The notes beneath the pieces were generated by a model that made no database searches, was not told the DNA's origin, and worked only from the letters and a program-made list of their open reading frames with translations. From DATLLN01 sp963720885 (GTDB lineage: Bacteria > Actinomycetota > Thermoleophilia > Gaiellales > JAICJC01), in NCBI GenBank assembly GCA_963720885.1, contig CAVRGW010000005.1:186001-250000 (forward strand): a stretch of DNA of 64,000 nt, read 5' to 3'. The translations under genes were made by a program, and so were the position numbers. Shown here piece by piece: positions 22,129 through 31,386 of the stretch (the first letter of the stretch is position 1; each line of letters opens with the position of its first letter).

Positions 22129-23051
22129 CCCGGCAGGTCGCGCTGGGCGACGCCGAGCCGGTCCGGCGTGCGATCGCCATCGGCAGCTTCGACGGCGTGC
22201 ACCTCGGCCACCTCGCCGTGATCGAGCGAACGATGGCGCTGGCCGTCGAATCGGAGCTGCGTTCGAGCGTGGTCACGTTCCACCCGCATCCGGTCAGCGT
22301 CCTGCGTCCCGAGCTCGCTCCGCGGGAGCTCTCGACGCCGCAGCGCAAGCTCGAGCTGGTCACGGAGATCGGGCCAGACGAGCTGGTCGTCATCCGCTTC
22401 GACCTCGAGCTGTCGCAGCGCACGCACGAGGAGTTCGCGACCGACGTCATCGCCCGCGCGCTGGGCGCCCGTCACGTGGTGGTCGGGACGAACTTCCGCT
22501 ACGGCCACCGCGCCCAGGGCACGGTCGAGACGCTGACGGCGGCCGGCGCGGAGCTCGGCTTCACGGTCGAGCCGGCCCCGCTGGTCGAGATCGCCGGCGC
22601 CGCCGTGTCGTCCTCGAGGATCCGCGACCTGATCGCCGCGGGCGAGGTCGCTGCGGCCGCCCGGTTGCTGGGCCGCGACCCGTGGGTCGAAGGCGCGGTC
22701 GTCCGCGGCGACGGGCGCGGCCGCGGGCTCGGGTTCGCCACCGCCAACCTGCAGCCGCTGCCGCACAGCGCCCTGCCGGCGCGCGGGGTCTATGCGGGCA
22801 GCGCGCACCTGCCCGGGAGCAGCCGCCCGGCGGCGATCAGCGTGGGGTACAACCCGACGTTCTCGGACGCCCGCGACCAGGTCAGGATCGAGGCGCACCT
22901 GCTCGACTTCGACGAGGACATCTACGGATTGCCGCTGCGGATCGACTTTTCTCACCGGCTGCGCGACGAGGAGCGCTTCTCATCGATCGACGAGCTGGTC
23001 GCGCAGATTCACCGCGACGTCGACGCGGTCAGGGAGATCGCGTCGGCATGA
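22125..23051 (+). CDS. ribF: Bifunctional riboflavin kinase / FAD synthetase
   Basis: Converts riboflavin to FMN and then FAD. The N-terminal nucleotidyltransferase domain has GSFDGVHLGHLAVI, TFHPHP and SSSRIRDLI; the C-terminal kinase domain has GRGLGFATANLQP, PARGVYAG and ISVGYNPTF. 308 aa. Its last 23 bp overlap convergently with the S51 peptidase gene on the minus strand. Confidence 0.94.
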   Translation: MTRQVALGDAEPVRRAIAIGSFDGVHLGHLAVIERTMALAVESELRSSVVTFHPHPVSVLRPELAPRELSTPQRKLELVTEIGPDELVVIRFDLELSQRTHEEFATDVIARALGARHVVVGTNFRYGHRAQGTVETLTAAGAELGFTVEPAPLVEIAGAAVSSSRIRDLIAAGEVAAAARLLGRDPWVEGAVVRGDGRGRGLGFATANLQPLPHSALPARGVYAGSAHLPGSSRPAAISVGYNPTFSDARDQVRIEAHLLDFDEDIYGLPLRIDFSHRLRDEERFSSIDELVAQIHRDVDAVREIASA

Positions 23052-23706
23052 CCGGCTCCGTGCGACCGCCGGGCAGCACCCGGTACACGCCGGCATCGGG
23101 CCGGGAGCGGACGACGCCGATCAGCTCGGTGCCCTCGAACACCGGGCCGGCGTAGTCGTCGGCCGCCAGGCCGGGCGTCATCCGGCCGCTGTCCACCAGC
23201 TTGTGGTACACCGGCTTTCGCAGCACCTCGGAGTCCCAGTGCGGGCAGAAGCTGCCGGGCAGGAACCCGAGGCCGTCACCCAGCGGGTCGAGCGCCGGCC
23301 GGAACGAGTCCGTGACGCCGTCCTCGAACCAGCAGATCGCGCCCGCCGACGCCCCGGTCAGGACGATGCCGCTCTCCCACGCTTCGGCCATCATCCCGTC
23401 GACGCCGTGCACGCGCCAGACCGCGAGCATGTTGGCCGTGCTCCCGCCGCCGACGTAGATCACGTCCTGCTCGAGCAGCACCTGGCGGGGATCGCGGCCG
23501 TCCATGCGAAACAGCGCCAGGTCGGTGGCCACGGTGCGGTCGGACGGCAGGGTGGCGTGGAAGGCCTCGATCGCCTCGACCGGGTCGCCCGACGCGGTGG
23601 GCACATAGCAGACGCGCGGCCGGTCCTTGCCCGTCATCTCCAGGATCTGCGCGAGCAGCTCGGGGTCGGCCAGGCCGCCGCCACCCAGCGGGACGATGCG
23701 CCTCAC
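23029..23706 (-). CDS. Peptidase S51 family protein (PepE/cyanophycinase-like)
   Basis: 225 aa from GTG 23706, MRRIVPLGGGGLADPELLAQ. The nucleophile elbow GASAGAICW carries the catalytic serine, and YVGGGSTANML and the C-terminal HWDSE-type region match family S51. Family members cleave N-terminal Asp dipeptides or cyanophycin; no cyanophycin synthetase is seen here, so an aspartyl dipeptidase-like role is more likely. The start overlaps the epimerase stop by 4 bp. Confidence 0.85.
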   Translation of the reverse strand: MRRIVPLGGGGLADPELLAQILEMTGKDRPRVCYVPTASGDPVEAIEAFHATLPSDRTVATDLALFRMDGRDPRQVLLEQDVIYVGGGSTANMLAVWRVHGVDGMMAEAWESGIVLTGASAGAICWFEDGVTDSFRPALDPLGDGLGFLPGSFCPHWDSEVLRKPVYHKLVDSGRMTPGLAADDYAGPVFEGTELIGVVRSRPDAGVYRVLPGGRTEPVMPTRSP

Positions 23707-24626
23707 GCAGCCCCCGCGTCCAGCGTCCGGCGCAGGCCCTCCTCGAGCGCCACCTGTGGCTCCCAGCCGAGGATCGTGCGGGCGCGCGTGATGTCCGGCT
23801 GCCGCACCTTGGGGTCGTCCTCCGGCAGGCCCTCGAACACGATCTCGGAGTTCGACTCGGTCATCCGCTTGATCGTGTGCGCCAGCTCGAGCAGCGTCAT
23901 CTCGTTCGGGTTGCCGATGTTCACCGGCATGTGCTCGTCGCTCATCGTCAGCCGGAAGATGCCCTCGATCAGATCGTCCACGTAGCAGAACGACCGGGTC
24001 TGCGACCCGTCGCCGAACACCGTCAGCGGCTTGCCGTGCAGCGCCTGGCTGAGGAAGTTGGGGATCGCCCGGCCGTCGTTCCGTCGCATCCGCGGGCCGT
24101 ACGTGTTGAAGATGCGGACGATGTGCGTGTCCACGCCCTGCTGGCGGTGGTAGGCCATCGTCATCGCCTCCGAGTAGCGCTTCGCCTCGTCGTACACGCC
24201 GCGCGGGCCGACCGGGTTGACGTTGCCCCAGTACTCCTCGCGCTGCGGGTGCACCTCGGGATCGCCGTAGACCTCCGACGTCGAGGCCAGCAGGAAGCGG
24301 GCGCGCTTGAACTTGGCCAGGCCGAGGGCGTTGTGCGTGCCGTACGAGCCGACCTTGAGCGTGTGCAGCGGCAGCCGCAGGTAATCGACCGGGCTGGCCG
24401 GGCTGGCCAGGTGGAACACGGCGTCGACCGGCTCGGGCACGTCGATGTAGTCGACGCAGTTGTGGTACCGGAACTCGAACGAGTCCGTGCGCAGGTGCTT
24501 GACGTTCTCGAGCGTGCCCGTGTCCAGGTTGTCGAGGCAGATGACGCGCCACTCGCGGGTCAAGAGGTACTCACATAGATGCGATCCCAGGAACCCGGCG
24601 CCGCCGGTCACCACCGCAGTGCTCAC
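23703..24626 (-). CDS. NAD-dependent sugar epimerase, UDP-glucuronate decarboxylase-like
   Basis: Short-chain dehydrogenase fold, 307 aa. Rossmann motif TGGAGFLGSHL is at the N-terminus, LASTSEVYGDP includes the catalytic Ser/Thr region, and YDEAKRYSEAM carries Y-x3-K. The motifs RIFNTYGPRM and GDGSQTRSFCYVDDLIEG are typical of UXS, which makes UDP-xylose from UDP-glucuronate. The GTG start is preceded by GAGGAGGA. Product would be a precursor for a surface polysaccharide. Coupled to the S51 peptidase. Confidence 0.87.
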   Translation of the reverse strand: MSTAVVTGGAGFLGSHLCEYLLTREWRVICLDNLDTGTLENVKHLRTDSFEFRYHNCVDYIDVPEPVDAVFHLASPASPVDYLRLPLHTLKVGSYGTHNALGLAKFKRARFLLASTSEVYGDPEVHPQREEYWGNVNPVGPRGVYDEAKRYSEAMTMAYHRQQGVDTHIVRIFNTYGPRMRRNDGRAIPNFLSQALHGKPLTVFGDGSQTRSFCYVDDLIEGIFRLTMSDEHMPVNIGNPNEMTLLELAHTIKRMTESNSEIVFEGLPEDDPKVRQPDITRARTILGWEPQVALEEGLRRTLDAGAA

Positions 24627-24675
24627 ACTGTCCTCCTCGTCGACGACGCCGCATGGTACCGCGGAACCGCTGTGC

Positions 24676-24681
24676 TACCCT
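24676..24681 (+). promoter_or_regulatory. -10 element of rpsO-pnp
   Basis: TACCCT, preceded by TG at 24671-24674, is the best -10 match in the 145-bp divergent gap between the epimerase and rpsO. It leaves a leader of about 85 nt, where S15 autoregulation acts in other bacteria; no specific fold was identified. Confidence 0.4.
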
Positions 24682-24771
24682 CATGAGCGGCCGTGACGCG
24701 GACTGGCGAGCCCTTGCCGGCGCCGTTCTGGGTCACCGGCGTCCACACGTACGAGGCAAGGAGGGTAGGCC

Positions 24772-25041
24772 ATGCCGCTTACCAAGGAGCAGAAGACGGA
24801 GCTCGTCGGCCGTTTCGGCAGCGGGGAGAAGGACACGGGATCGACAAAGGTCCAGATCGCCCTTCTCACCCAGCGCATCACCGAGCTTACGGAGCACATG
24901 AAGGTGCACAAGCACGACCATCACTCGCGGCGAGGGCTGCTGAAGATGGTCGGTCGCCGGCGCCGGCTCCTGACGTATCTGCAGAAGCACGACCTGGAGG
25001 GCTATCGCGCCCTCATCAAGGAGCTCGGCCTGCGCCGCTAG
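24772..25041 (+). CDS. rpsO: 30S ribosomal protein S15
   Basis: 89 aa, MPLTKEQKTELVGRFG, with the rRNA-binding signature TGSTKVQIALLTQRI and HHSRRGLLKMVGRRRRLL. ATG 24772 follows AAGGAGGG. The rpsO-pnp pairing with a 70-bp gap is conserved across bacteria. Confidence 0.97.
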   Translation: MPLTKEQKTELVGRFGSGEKDTGSTKVQIALLTQRITELTEHMKVHKHDHHSRRGLLKMVGRRRRLLTYLQKHDLEGYRALIKELGLRR

Positions 25042-25111
25042 GCGCGCCCGGGTTCGTGGAGGATGAGCCCTGCCGGGGATGCCGGGCTCGAGGAAGGAAC
25101 GGAAAGAGGAT

Positions 25112-27592
25112 ATGAGCATCGCAGTTGAACCCGAGGCCACTCGGATTTCCCTCGCCGTGGGCGAGGAGGAGATCTCGTTCGAGACCGGCGTCATCGCCAA
25201 GCAGGCACATGGAGCCGTCCTCGTCGGGTGCGGAGGCACCGTCGTCCTGGCGACGGTCGTCGGCCGCACCGAAGGACGTGAGGGAGCGGACTTCTTTCCG
25301 CTCACCGTCGACGTCGAAGAGAAGATGTACGCCGCTGGCAAGATCCCGGGCGGGTTCTTCAAGCGCGAGGGCCGCGCGGGGGAGAAGGCCATCCTGAACG
25401 CGCGCATGGTCGACCGGCCGATCCGGCCGCTGTGGCCGAAGGGCTACAAGAACGAGGTCCAGATCATCGTGACCACGCTCTCGGCCGACCAGGTCAACTC
25501 GCACGACATACTGGCGATCAACGGCGCCTCGGCAGCCCTGATGCTGTCTCCGCTGCCGTTCATGGGCCCGGTTGGCGCCGTCCGCATCGGCCGCCTTGAC
25601 GGCGAGCTGGTCGTCAACCCGAACATGCCTCAGACCAAGGAGTCGGATCTCGACCTGATCGTCTGCGGCACGCCGGAGGCGATCACGATGGTCGAGGCCG
25701 GCGCCCAGGAGGTGTCCGAGGACGTCCTGATCGAGGCGCTCGAGCTCGCCCACCGCGAGATCAAGCGGCTCTGCCAGGCGCAGATAGACCTCGCCGAGCG
25801 CTGCGGCAGCCCGAAGTGGGTCGACGGCGCCGTCACCGAGTCGCTGCGCAACAGCCACGCCGCCGCGCTCCAGTCGGCGATCGCGGAGCGCGGGCTTGGC
25901 GGCCTGCCGGCCGCGGCCGACGCGCTGGCCAAGTCGGAGCTGCCCGATGTCTCGGGGAGCACGACAGAGGCCGACGTGCTGCACCGCCAGCGCGTCCAGT
26001 TCGCCTTCCAGCAGCTGATCGCCGAGGCCCGTGACCAGGCCGTCTACGGCCCGGTCAAGGAGCAGTTCGGGGATGCCATCCGCGCGCTGACCGACGCCGA
26101 GCAGGACTCGAAGGAGCTGAAGTCGGCCAAGCGGCACGCGCTGGTCGAGCAGATCGTCAACACCGCGCAGCTGCCGTTCCCGTCGCGCGGCGAGCCGGAC
26201 GAGCAGGGCAACGCGCCGCTCGATCCGACCACACGCTCGGCCGTCTCGTCGATCGTGGACAAGATCTACAAGGAGATCGTCCGGGCCAAGATCGCGGTCG
26301 ACAAGCGCCGGCCCGACGGCCGGTCGGAAACCGAGATCCGGCACGTGTCATCCGAGGTCACCGTGATGCCCCGCACCCACGGGTCGGCGCTCTTCACCCG
26401 CGGCCAGACGCAGGCGCTGACGCTCTGCACACTGGGTACGGGCAAGGAGGAGCAGCGCATCGACGACCTCTCGCTGGACGAGACGAAGCGCTACATCCAC
26501 CACTACAACTTCCCGCCGTTCTCGGTGGGCGAGACCGGGTTCATGCGCGGCCCCAAGCGCCGTGACATCGGGCACGGCGCCCTCGCCGAGCGGGCCCTGG
26601 TGCCGGTCATCCCCAGCGCCGACGAGTTCCCGTACACGCTGCGGCTGGTCTCCGAGATCATGGAGTCGAATGGGTCGTCGTCGATGGCCTCGGTCTGCGG
26701 CTCGACGCTGTCGCTGATGGACGCGGGCGTGCCGATCAAGGCGCCGGTCGCCGGCATCGCGATGGGCTTGATCAAGGAGGGCGACGACTACGTCATCCTG
26801 ACCGACATCCAGGGCGCCGAGGATCACCTCGGTGACATGGACTTCAAGGTCGCCGGCACCGAGGCCGGGGTGACCGCCCTGCAGATGGACATCAAGATCA
26901 CGGGCGTCACGACCGAGATCCTGCGCACCGCCCTGGCCCAGGCCCGCGAGGCGCGGCTGAGCATCCTCGGCACCATGCGCCAGGCCATCTCGGCTCCGCG
27001 CGAGGAGCTGGCGGCCCACGCGCCGCGCATCGTGTCGGTGAAGATCCACCCGGACTTCATCGGGATGGTGATCGGCAAGGGCGGCGAGACGATCCGCGCG
27101 CTGGAGGCGGACTACGACGTCCAGATCGACATCGAGGAAGACGGCACGATCCGCATCTACGGCACCAACGGCGAGCTCGCCGAGGCTGCCCGCGAGTCGA
27201 TCGAGTCGATGACGAAGGAGATCGAGATCGGCGAGGAGTTCACCGGCGAGGTGGTCAAGCTGGCCGAGTTCGGTGCCTTCGTGAACCTCAAGAAGGGCGT
27301 CGACGGCCTGCTGCACGTCAGCCGGATCCTGCCCAAGGGCAACCGCCTGGCATCGGCCGAGCAGGTGTTCTCACGCGGCGACCAGGTGAAGGTGTCGGTG
27401 ACCGAGGTCGACAAGGACCGCGGCCGCATCGGGCTCACGCTGGTTGCCAAGCTCGACGACGACGGCTCGGAGATCACGCCCGAGCAGCTGGTCGCCGTCG
27501 CCGAGGCGAACCCGGCGCCGGAGCGCACCGACCGCGACCGCCCGCGCGGCGGCGGGCGCGATCGTGACCGCGGCCGGCGGCGCGACCGCTAG
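25112..27592 (+). CDS. pnp: Polyribonucleotide nucleotidyltransferase
   Basis: 3'-5' phosphorolytic exoribonuclease and RNA polymerising enzyme. 826 aa from ATG 25112 after AAAGAGGA. Two RNase PH domains (GEKAILNARMVDRPIRPLWP; TRGQTQALTLCTLG and DYVILTDIQGAEDHLGDMDFK), a KH domain (IGKGGETI near residue 653) and an S1 domain from about residue 707 are all present. The C-terminal tail is a run of Arg, Asp and Gly (about 25 residues), likely disordered and RNA-binding. Confidence 0.96.
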   Translation: MSIAVEPEATRISLAVGEEEISFETGVIAKQAHGAVLVGCGGTVVLATVVGRTEGREGADFFPLTVDVEEKMYAAGKIPGGFFKREGRAGEKAILNARMVDRPIRPLWPKGYKNEVQIIVTTLSADQVNSHDILAINGASAALMLSPLPFMGPVGAVRIGRLDGELVVNPNMPQTKESDLDLIVCGTPEAITMVEAGAQEVSEDVLIEALELAHREIKRLCQAQIDLAERCGSPKWVDGAVTESLRNSHAAALQSAIAERGLGGLPAAADALAKSELPDVSGSTTEADVLHRQRVQFAFQQLIAEARDQAVYGPVKEQFGDAIRALTDAEQDSKELKSAKRHALVEQIVNTAQLPFPSRGEPDEQGNAPLDPTTRSAVSSIVDKIYKEIVRAKIAVDKRRPDGRSETEIRHVSSEVTVMPRTHGSALFTRGQTQALTLCTLGTGKEEQRIDDLSLDETKRYIHHYNFPPFSVGETGFMRGPKRRDIGHGALAERALVPVIPSADEFPYTLRLVSEIMESNGSSSMASVCGSTLSLMDAGVPIKAPVAGIAMGLIKEGDDYVILTDIQGAEDHLGDMDFKVAGTEAGVTALQMDIKITGVTTEILRTALAQAREARLSILGTMRQAISAPREELAAHAPRIVSVKIHPDFIGMVIGKGGETIRALEADYDVQIDIEEDGTIRIYGTNGELAEAARESIESMTKEIEIGEEFTGEVVKLAEFGAFVNLKKGVDGLLHVSRILPKGNRLASAEQVFSRGDQVKVSVTEVDKDRGRIGLTLVAKLDDDGSEITPEQLVAVAEANPAPERTDRDRPRGGGRDRDRGRRRDR

Positions 27593-27597
27593 AAACG

Positions 27598-27646
27598 CGG
27601 CAGGGCGGCCCTCACCCGATCGGGGGAGGGCCGCCTCGCCCTGCCG
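27598..27646 (+). terminator. Long hairpin after pnp
   Basis: CGGCAGGGC plus GGCGGCCCTC pair with GAGGGCCGCC plus GCCCTGCCG: 19 bp with one TC bulge and a 12-nt loop, starting 6 bp after the pnp stop. No T-run follows, as often seen in high-GC actinobacteria. Probable transcription end or 3' stabiliser. Confidence 0.65.
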
Positions 27647-27650
27647 TCGC

Positions 27651-27656
27651 TAGAGT
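27651..27656 (+). promoter_or_regulatory. -10 element, leaderless M16 peptidase transcript
   Basis: TAGAGT lies 7 nt before GTG 27664, immediately after the pnp hairpin. It supports GTG 27664 over the GTG at 27655, which overlaps this hexamer. Confidence 0.5.
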
Positions 27657-27663
27657 GCGCCGA

Positions 27664-28953
27664 GTGCAGCGATACACAGTGACCACGCTCGACGGCGGCG
27701 AGCGCATCGTCACCGAGCGCGTCCGCTCCGTCCGCTCCGTGGCAATCGGCATGTGGATCGGCGCCGGCGGACGCGATGAGCGCGCCGAGCAGGCCGGCAT
27801 CTCGCACTTCATCGAGCACCTGCTGTTCAAGGGCTCGTCGCGCTATTCGGGCGTGGAGATCGCGCAGGTGTTCGACGGCCTGGGCGGCGAGCTGAACGCG
27901 GCGACCGCCAAGGAGTACACCGTGCTCTACGCGCGCGTCCTGGATGCGCACCTGGAGACGGCCCTGGACGTGATGTCCGACATGCTGCTGTCGCCGTCGT
28001 TCGACCCGGACGAGCTGACGGCCGAGCGGGAGGTCGTGCTCGAGGAGATCGCGATGTACGAGGACTCCTACCACGACCTGGCGCACGACCTGATCGCCGA
28101 GGCCGTCTTCGCCGGCCACCCGCTGGGACGGCCGGTGATCGGCACCGCGGACGCGGTCCGCGGGATGGACACAGCAGCCGTGTCCGACTACCACGCCAAC
28201 CGCTACGTCGGCCCGAACATCGTCGTCGCCGCCGCGGGCAACCTGGAGCACGAGCCGCTGGCGCACATGATCGAGCAGCGCTTTGGCCTGTACGCGCGCC
28301 ACCCCGACCCGTCGGCCGGCGTCCGCCCGCCGTGGATCGACGAGGTCGCACCGTCGGCGCGGTTCGTCTCCAAGGCATCCGAGCAGTACCACGTGTGCCT
28401 GGGCGGGATCGGGCTGCCGCGGTCGGACAAGCGGCGGTTCGCCGCCTCGCTGCTGGACTCCATGCTGGGCGGCTCGGCGTCGAGCCGGCTGTTCCAGGAG
28501 ATCCGCGAGCGGCGGGGGATGGCGTACTCGGTCTACACGTTCGCGTCCCAGTACGCGGACACCGGGATGATCGGCGTCTACGTGGGCACGCGCGAAGACA
28601 ACCTCGGCGAGTGCATGCGCATCGTCGCCGAGCAGCTGCGGCTGATCGGCGAGGGCGACCTCGGCCCCGGCGAGCTCGACCGCGCCAAGGAGAACCTCAA
28701 GGGCCGCGTGATGCTCTCGATGGAGTCGACCAGTAACCGCGCGAGCCGGCTCGGCAAGTCCGTGCTGACCGACACCGAGGTGCTGTCGCTCGACCGCATC
28801 TGCGCCGAGATCGACGCCGTCGAGCCCGAGCTGGTGGCGGCGCTGGCGCGGCACCTGTTCGCGCCGGAGGGGTTGAGCGTCTCCGGCATCGGCCCCGACC
28901 AGGCCAAGTTCGACGACGCCGTGGCCGCGCTCAACCCGTCGCTGATCGGCTGA
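27664..28953 (+). CDS. M16-family zinc metallopeptidase
   Basis: Processing-peptidase-type protease, 429 aa. The inverted zinc motif HFIEH at residues 48-52 and the downstream glutamate in AEREVVLEEIAMYED complete the site. The second half keeps the inactive-domain R/Y signature (ERRGMAYSVYTFASQYADTG). Single-chain M16B members form homodimers and degrade small peptides. A gene following pnp with this fold is common (PqqL/YmxG-like). No signal peptide is seen, so cytoplasmic. Confidence 0.92.
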   Translation: MQRYTVTTLDGGERIVTERVRSVRSVAIGMWIGAGGRDERAEQAGISHFIEHLLFKGSSRYSGVEIAQVFDGLGGELNAATAKEYTVLYARVLDAHLETALDVMSDMLLSPSFDPDELTAEREVVLEEIAMYEDSYHDLAHDLIAEAVFAGHPLGRPVIGTADAVRGMDTAAVSDYHANRYVGPNIVVAAAGNLEHEPLAHMIEQRFGLYARHPDPSAGVRPPWIDEVAPSARFVSKASEQYHVCLGGIGLPRSDKRRFAASLLDSMLGGSASSRLFQEIRERRGMAYSVYTFASQYADTGMIGVYVGTREDNLGECMRIVAEQLRLIGEGDLGPGELDRAKENLKGRVMLSMESTSNRASRLGKSVLTDTEVLSLDRICAEIDAVEPELVAALARHLFAPEGLSVSGIGPDQAKFDDAVAALNPSLIG

Positions 28954-28954
28954 C

Positions 28955-30193
28955 TCAGCGGTAGATGCTGGCGCGATGGCGCTCCAGCAGCTCCCGCGAG
29001 ACCGCCTGCTCGTGGGGGAGCAGCTCGCGCTCCAGCTCGAACGCCTGCGCATCGCTGACCGCAACCCGCGGGGGCCGCTCGCCCAGCAACTCGGCCACCC
29101 CGGCGGGCGCCGCGTAGAGCGCGGGACGGTCCCTCGCCATCACGCGCTCGATCCGCAGCCACTCGCGTCCCGGCGTCTCGGTCGATCGTCTGCGAAGCCG
29201 CCCGATCACATCGGGATCCCCCTCGGCCGCCGCCGACGCAGCGAGCGTCGACAGGGTGTGCGACGCCCGCGACTTGATCAGCGCCGACCGCACGGCCGCG
29301 GCGCCGGCGACCTCGGCGCTCAGGCGGTCGGCCTCGGCCTCGGTGCGGCGCACGTGGCGTGCCTCGAGCATGCCGAACAGCAGGACGAACGGCTTGACCA
29401 GAGCGCAGATCAGCGCCATGCCCAGATTGGCGACGGTGCGCGACAGCGTGCTCGGCCGCTGGTAGCGGCGCTCGCCGACGACCATCGCCATCTGTTCCGG
29501 CTCGAGCAGCTCCATCAGCGCCGCGAGGGCGTTTCCGGCGGTGCCGACGAGCAGCGCGCGCCGGCGGTCGTGCGCGATCTCGTGTGCCAGCAAAGCAGCC
29601 CGCTCCTGCGGCCCCAGCACGGCGAGCAGCGGAACCCCGAGCGTGACCACGCGGCGCTGGCGCCAACCGTAGCGCCCGATCCATGCGTCGTAGTCCGTGG
29701 TCAGGGCGATGCCGTCGAGACGGGCGCTGCCCACCTCGTCGGCGAGGGTGTCCGCCAGCTCGTACAGCACGGGATGGTCGGCGCGGTCGAGCAGCGGCGG
29801 CTCCGGCGAGTCGGGCCGCGGCCGGGCGTACCAGGCCGCGCCGAGCATCGCCGCGACCGGCAGCATGGCGAACGGGTTGGGGAAGGTGATCAGCTCCAGC
29901 CAGACGCCGCCCACCGCGAGCGCCCCCACGAACAGGTAGACACCGACGGCCGCGAACGCCAGCGCGACGCGCACCCGGCGATCTCCGCGCCCGCCCTTCA
30001 CGGCCTCCCCTGACCCGTGCTCCGCGGACATCGCGGCGATCATCTCCGCGCCGGTCTTGGGGGCCGGCGGGTCGGCGTCCATCAGGTTCCATCCGCAGGC
30101 GTCGCACCAGGTCAGGTAGCCCTGGTTCACGGGGATCTCGGCACCGCACTGCGGACACCGGGAGGTGGGCTGCGATGTGCTCACTTCACCCAC
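28955..30193 (-). CDS. Membrane M48-like metalloprotease with N-terminal zinc ribbon
   Basis: 412 aa. Residues about 13-35 form a zinc ribbon (CPQCG...CDACGW). Two hydrophobic segments follow (about 75-97 and 103-120), then the catalytic LLAHEIAHDRR with HExxH, and EAEADRL supplying the third ligand. Another helix pair lies near 240-265. Resembles HtpX/M48 quality-control proteases but is more divergent; the ribbon is unusual. GTG 30193 or GTG 30184 could be the start. Tail-to-tail with the M16 gene, one base apart. Confidence 0.8.
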   Translation of the reverse strand: MGEVSTSQPTSRCPQCGAEIPVNQGYLTWCDACGWNLMDADPPAPKTGAEMIAAMSAEHGSGEAVKGGRGDRRVRVALAFAAVGVYLFVGALAVGGVWLELITFPNPFAMLPVAAMLGAAWYARPRPDSPEPPLLDRADHPVLYELADTLADEVGSARLDGIALTTDYDAWIGRYGWRQRRVVTLGVPLLAVLGPQERAALLAHEIAHDRRRALLVGTAGNALAALMELLEPEQMAMVVGERRYQRPSTLSRTVANLGMALICALVKPFVLLFGMLEARHVRRTEAEADRLSAEVAGAAAVRSALIKSRASHTLSTLAASAAAEGDPDVIGRLRRRSTETPGREWLRIERVMARDRPALYAAPAGVAELLGERPPRVAVSDAQAFELERELLPHEQAVSRELLERHRASIYR

Positions 30194-30265
30194 ATGGTGG
30201 CGCGGCCTGCGCGTTCTGGCGAGCGGCGGGCGGCGACCTGCCCGCCCGCCGCCTTGCCGGCCGTA

Positions 30266-30631
30266 CTACTCCGGCATCGACGCCGACTCGTCGGTCTGCC
30301 AGATCCCGAACTCGTTGCCGTGTGGGTCCTTGCACACCGAGAACCAGCCCATGTTGGGCACCGGCATGCGCTCGCTGGCCTCGCCGCCAAGTTCCTTGAC
30401 CCGGGCGATCCCGGCATCGATCTCGTCCACGTCGAAGTATGCGCGCGTGCCCCGCTTGCCCGGCTCCATGTTGGTGATGGCGCCGCCGGTGCGATCGCCG
30501 ATGCTCGTCATGTGGTACTCCGAAGGGCCGGGGTACGCCTCGAACTGCCACCCGAAGAGGCCGCCCCAGAACTCGCGGGCCTTCCCGGTGTCGTCCGCGG
30601 GGATCTCGAAGTGCACGATCTGGCCGGACAT
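30266..30631 (-). CDS. VOC-fold (glyoxalase/bleomycin-resistance-like) protein
   Basis: 121 aa, MSGQIVHFEIPADDTGKAREFW, with paired beta-alpha-beta-beta-beta modules and CKDPHGNEFGIWQTDE at the end. Metal-site histidine and glutamate are visible (HFEIPA, GNEFGIWQ). Family members include small-molecule dioxygenases and antibiotic-binding proteins; the substrate is unknown. The start is preceded by AGGGAGGG on the minus strand. Divergent from dapB. Confidence 0.85.
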   Translation of the reverse strand: MSGQIVHFEIPADDTGKAREFWGGLFGWQFEAYPGPSEYHMTSIGDRTGGAITNMEPGKRGTRAYFDVDEIDAGIARVKELGGEASERMPVPNMGWFSVCKDPHGNEFGIWQTDESASMPE

Positions 30632-30705
30632 GCGTCCCTCCCTGGTTACTGATGGTCGGTTCCGGGACGATAGACCGTGCCGGGACCCCGAACTGAGCGG
30701 CGCGA

Positions 30706-30711
30706 TACGCT
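30706..30711 (+). promoter_or_regulatory. -10 element, leaderless dapB transcript
   Basis: TACGCT lies 7 nt before ATG 30719, with no ribosome-binding site. Confidence 0.55.
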
Positions 30712-30718
30712 CTCGCCC

Positions 30719-31381
30719 ATGATCCGGGTGATCCTCTCCGGGGCGACCGGCAAGGTGGGCCGTTCGCTGATCCCCGCCATCGAGGCCGATCCGGAGCTCG
30801 AGCTCACCGCGCAGGCGGCGCCGTCGCTGGGTCTCACCCTCGCAGAGGCGCTGGAGGCCGGCGCCGACGTGGTGGTCGACTTCACAGCGCCCGCGTTCGC
30901 GCGGGAGGCATGCGAGCTGGCGATCGCCGCCGGGGTGGGGATGGTGCTCGGCACCAGCGGCCTGGCGGAAGCCGAGCGCGAGGCCGTCGACGCCGCCGCC
31001 CGGGATCGGGGGACGCCCGTCTTCCACGCTCCGAACTTCGCGATCGGCGCCGTGCTGATGATGCGGTTCGCGGAGGAGGCCGCCCGGCACTTTCCGCGGG
31101 CCGAGATCATCGAGCTGCACGCCGAGACCAAGCGAGATGCCCCGTCCGGCACCGCGCTGGCCACGGCGGCGCGGATGGGCGGCGGGGTGCAGATCCACAG
31201 CGTGCGGCTGCCCGGGCTGGTGGCCCACCAGGAGGTGATCCTCGGCGGGTCGGGGGAGATGCTGACGATCCGGCACGACACGACCTCGCGCGAGGCGTTC
31301 GTCCCCGGCGTGCTGCTGGCCGTCAAGCGCGTGCGCGACCTCCCGCCCGGCCTGACGGTCGGGCTCGACGCCCTGCTGTAG
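30719..31381 (+). CDS. dapB: 4-hydroxy-tetrahydrodipicolinate reductase
   Basis: Second step of the diaminopimelate branch, reducing HTPA with NAD(P)H. 220 aa, shorter than the E. coli enzyme but within family range. Motifs: GATGKVGRSLIPAI (nucleotide), VVDFTAPAF, LGTSGL, APNFAIGAVLMMRF, and the substrate signature ELHAETKRDAPSGTAL. ATG 30719 is fixed by the -10 element. dapA lies 500 bp downstream with a MOSC gene between on the other strand. Confidence 0.93.
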   Translation: MIRVILSGATGKVGRSLIPAIEADPELELTAQAAPSLGLTLAEALEAGADVVVDFTAPAFAREACELAIAAGVGMVLGTSGLAEAEREAVDAAARDRGTPVFHAPNFAIGAVLMMRFAEEAARHFPRAEIIELHAETKRDAPSGTALATAARMGGGVQIHSVRLPGLVAHQEVILGGSGEMLTIRHDTTSREAFVPGVLLAVKRVRDLPPGLTVGLDALL

Positions 31382-31386
31382 CTCGT

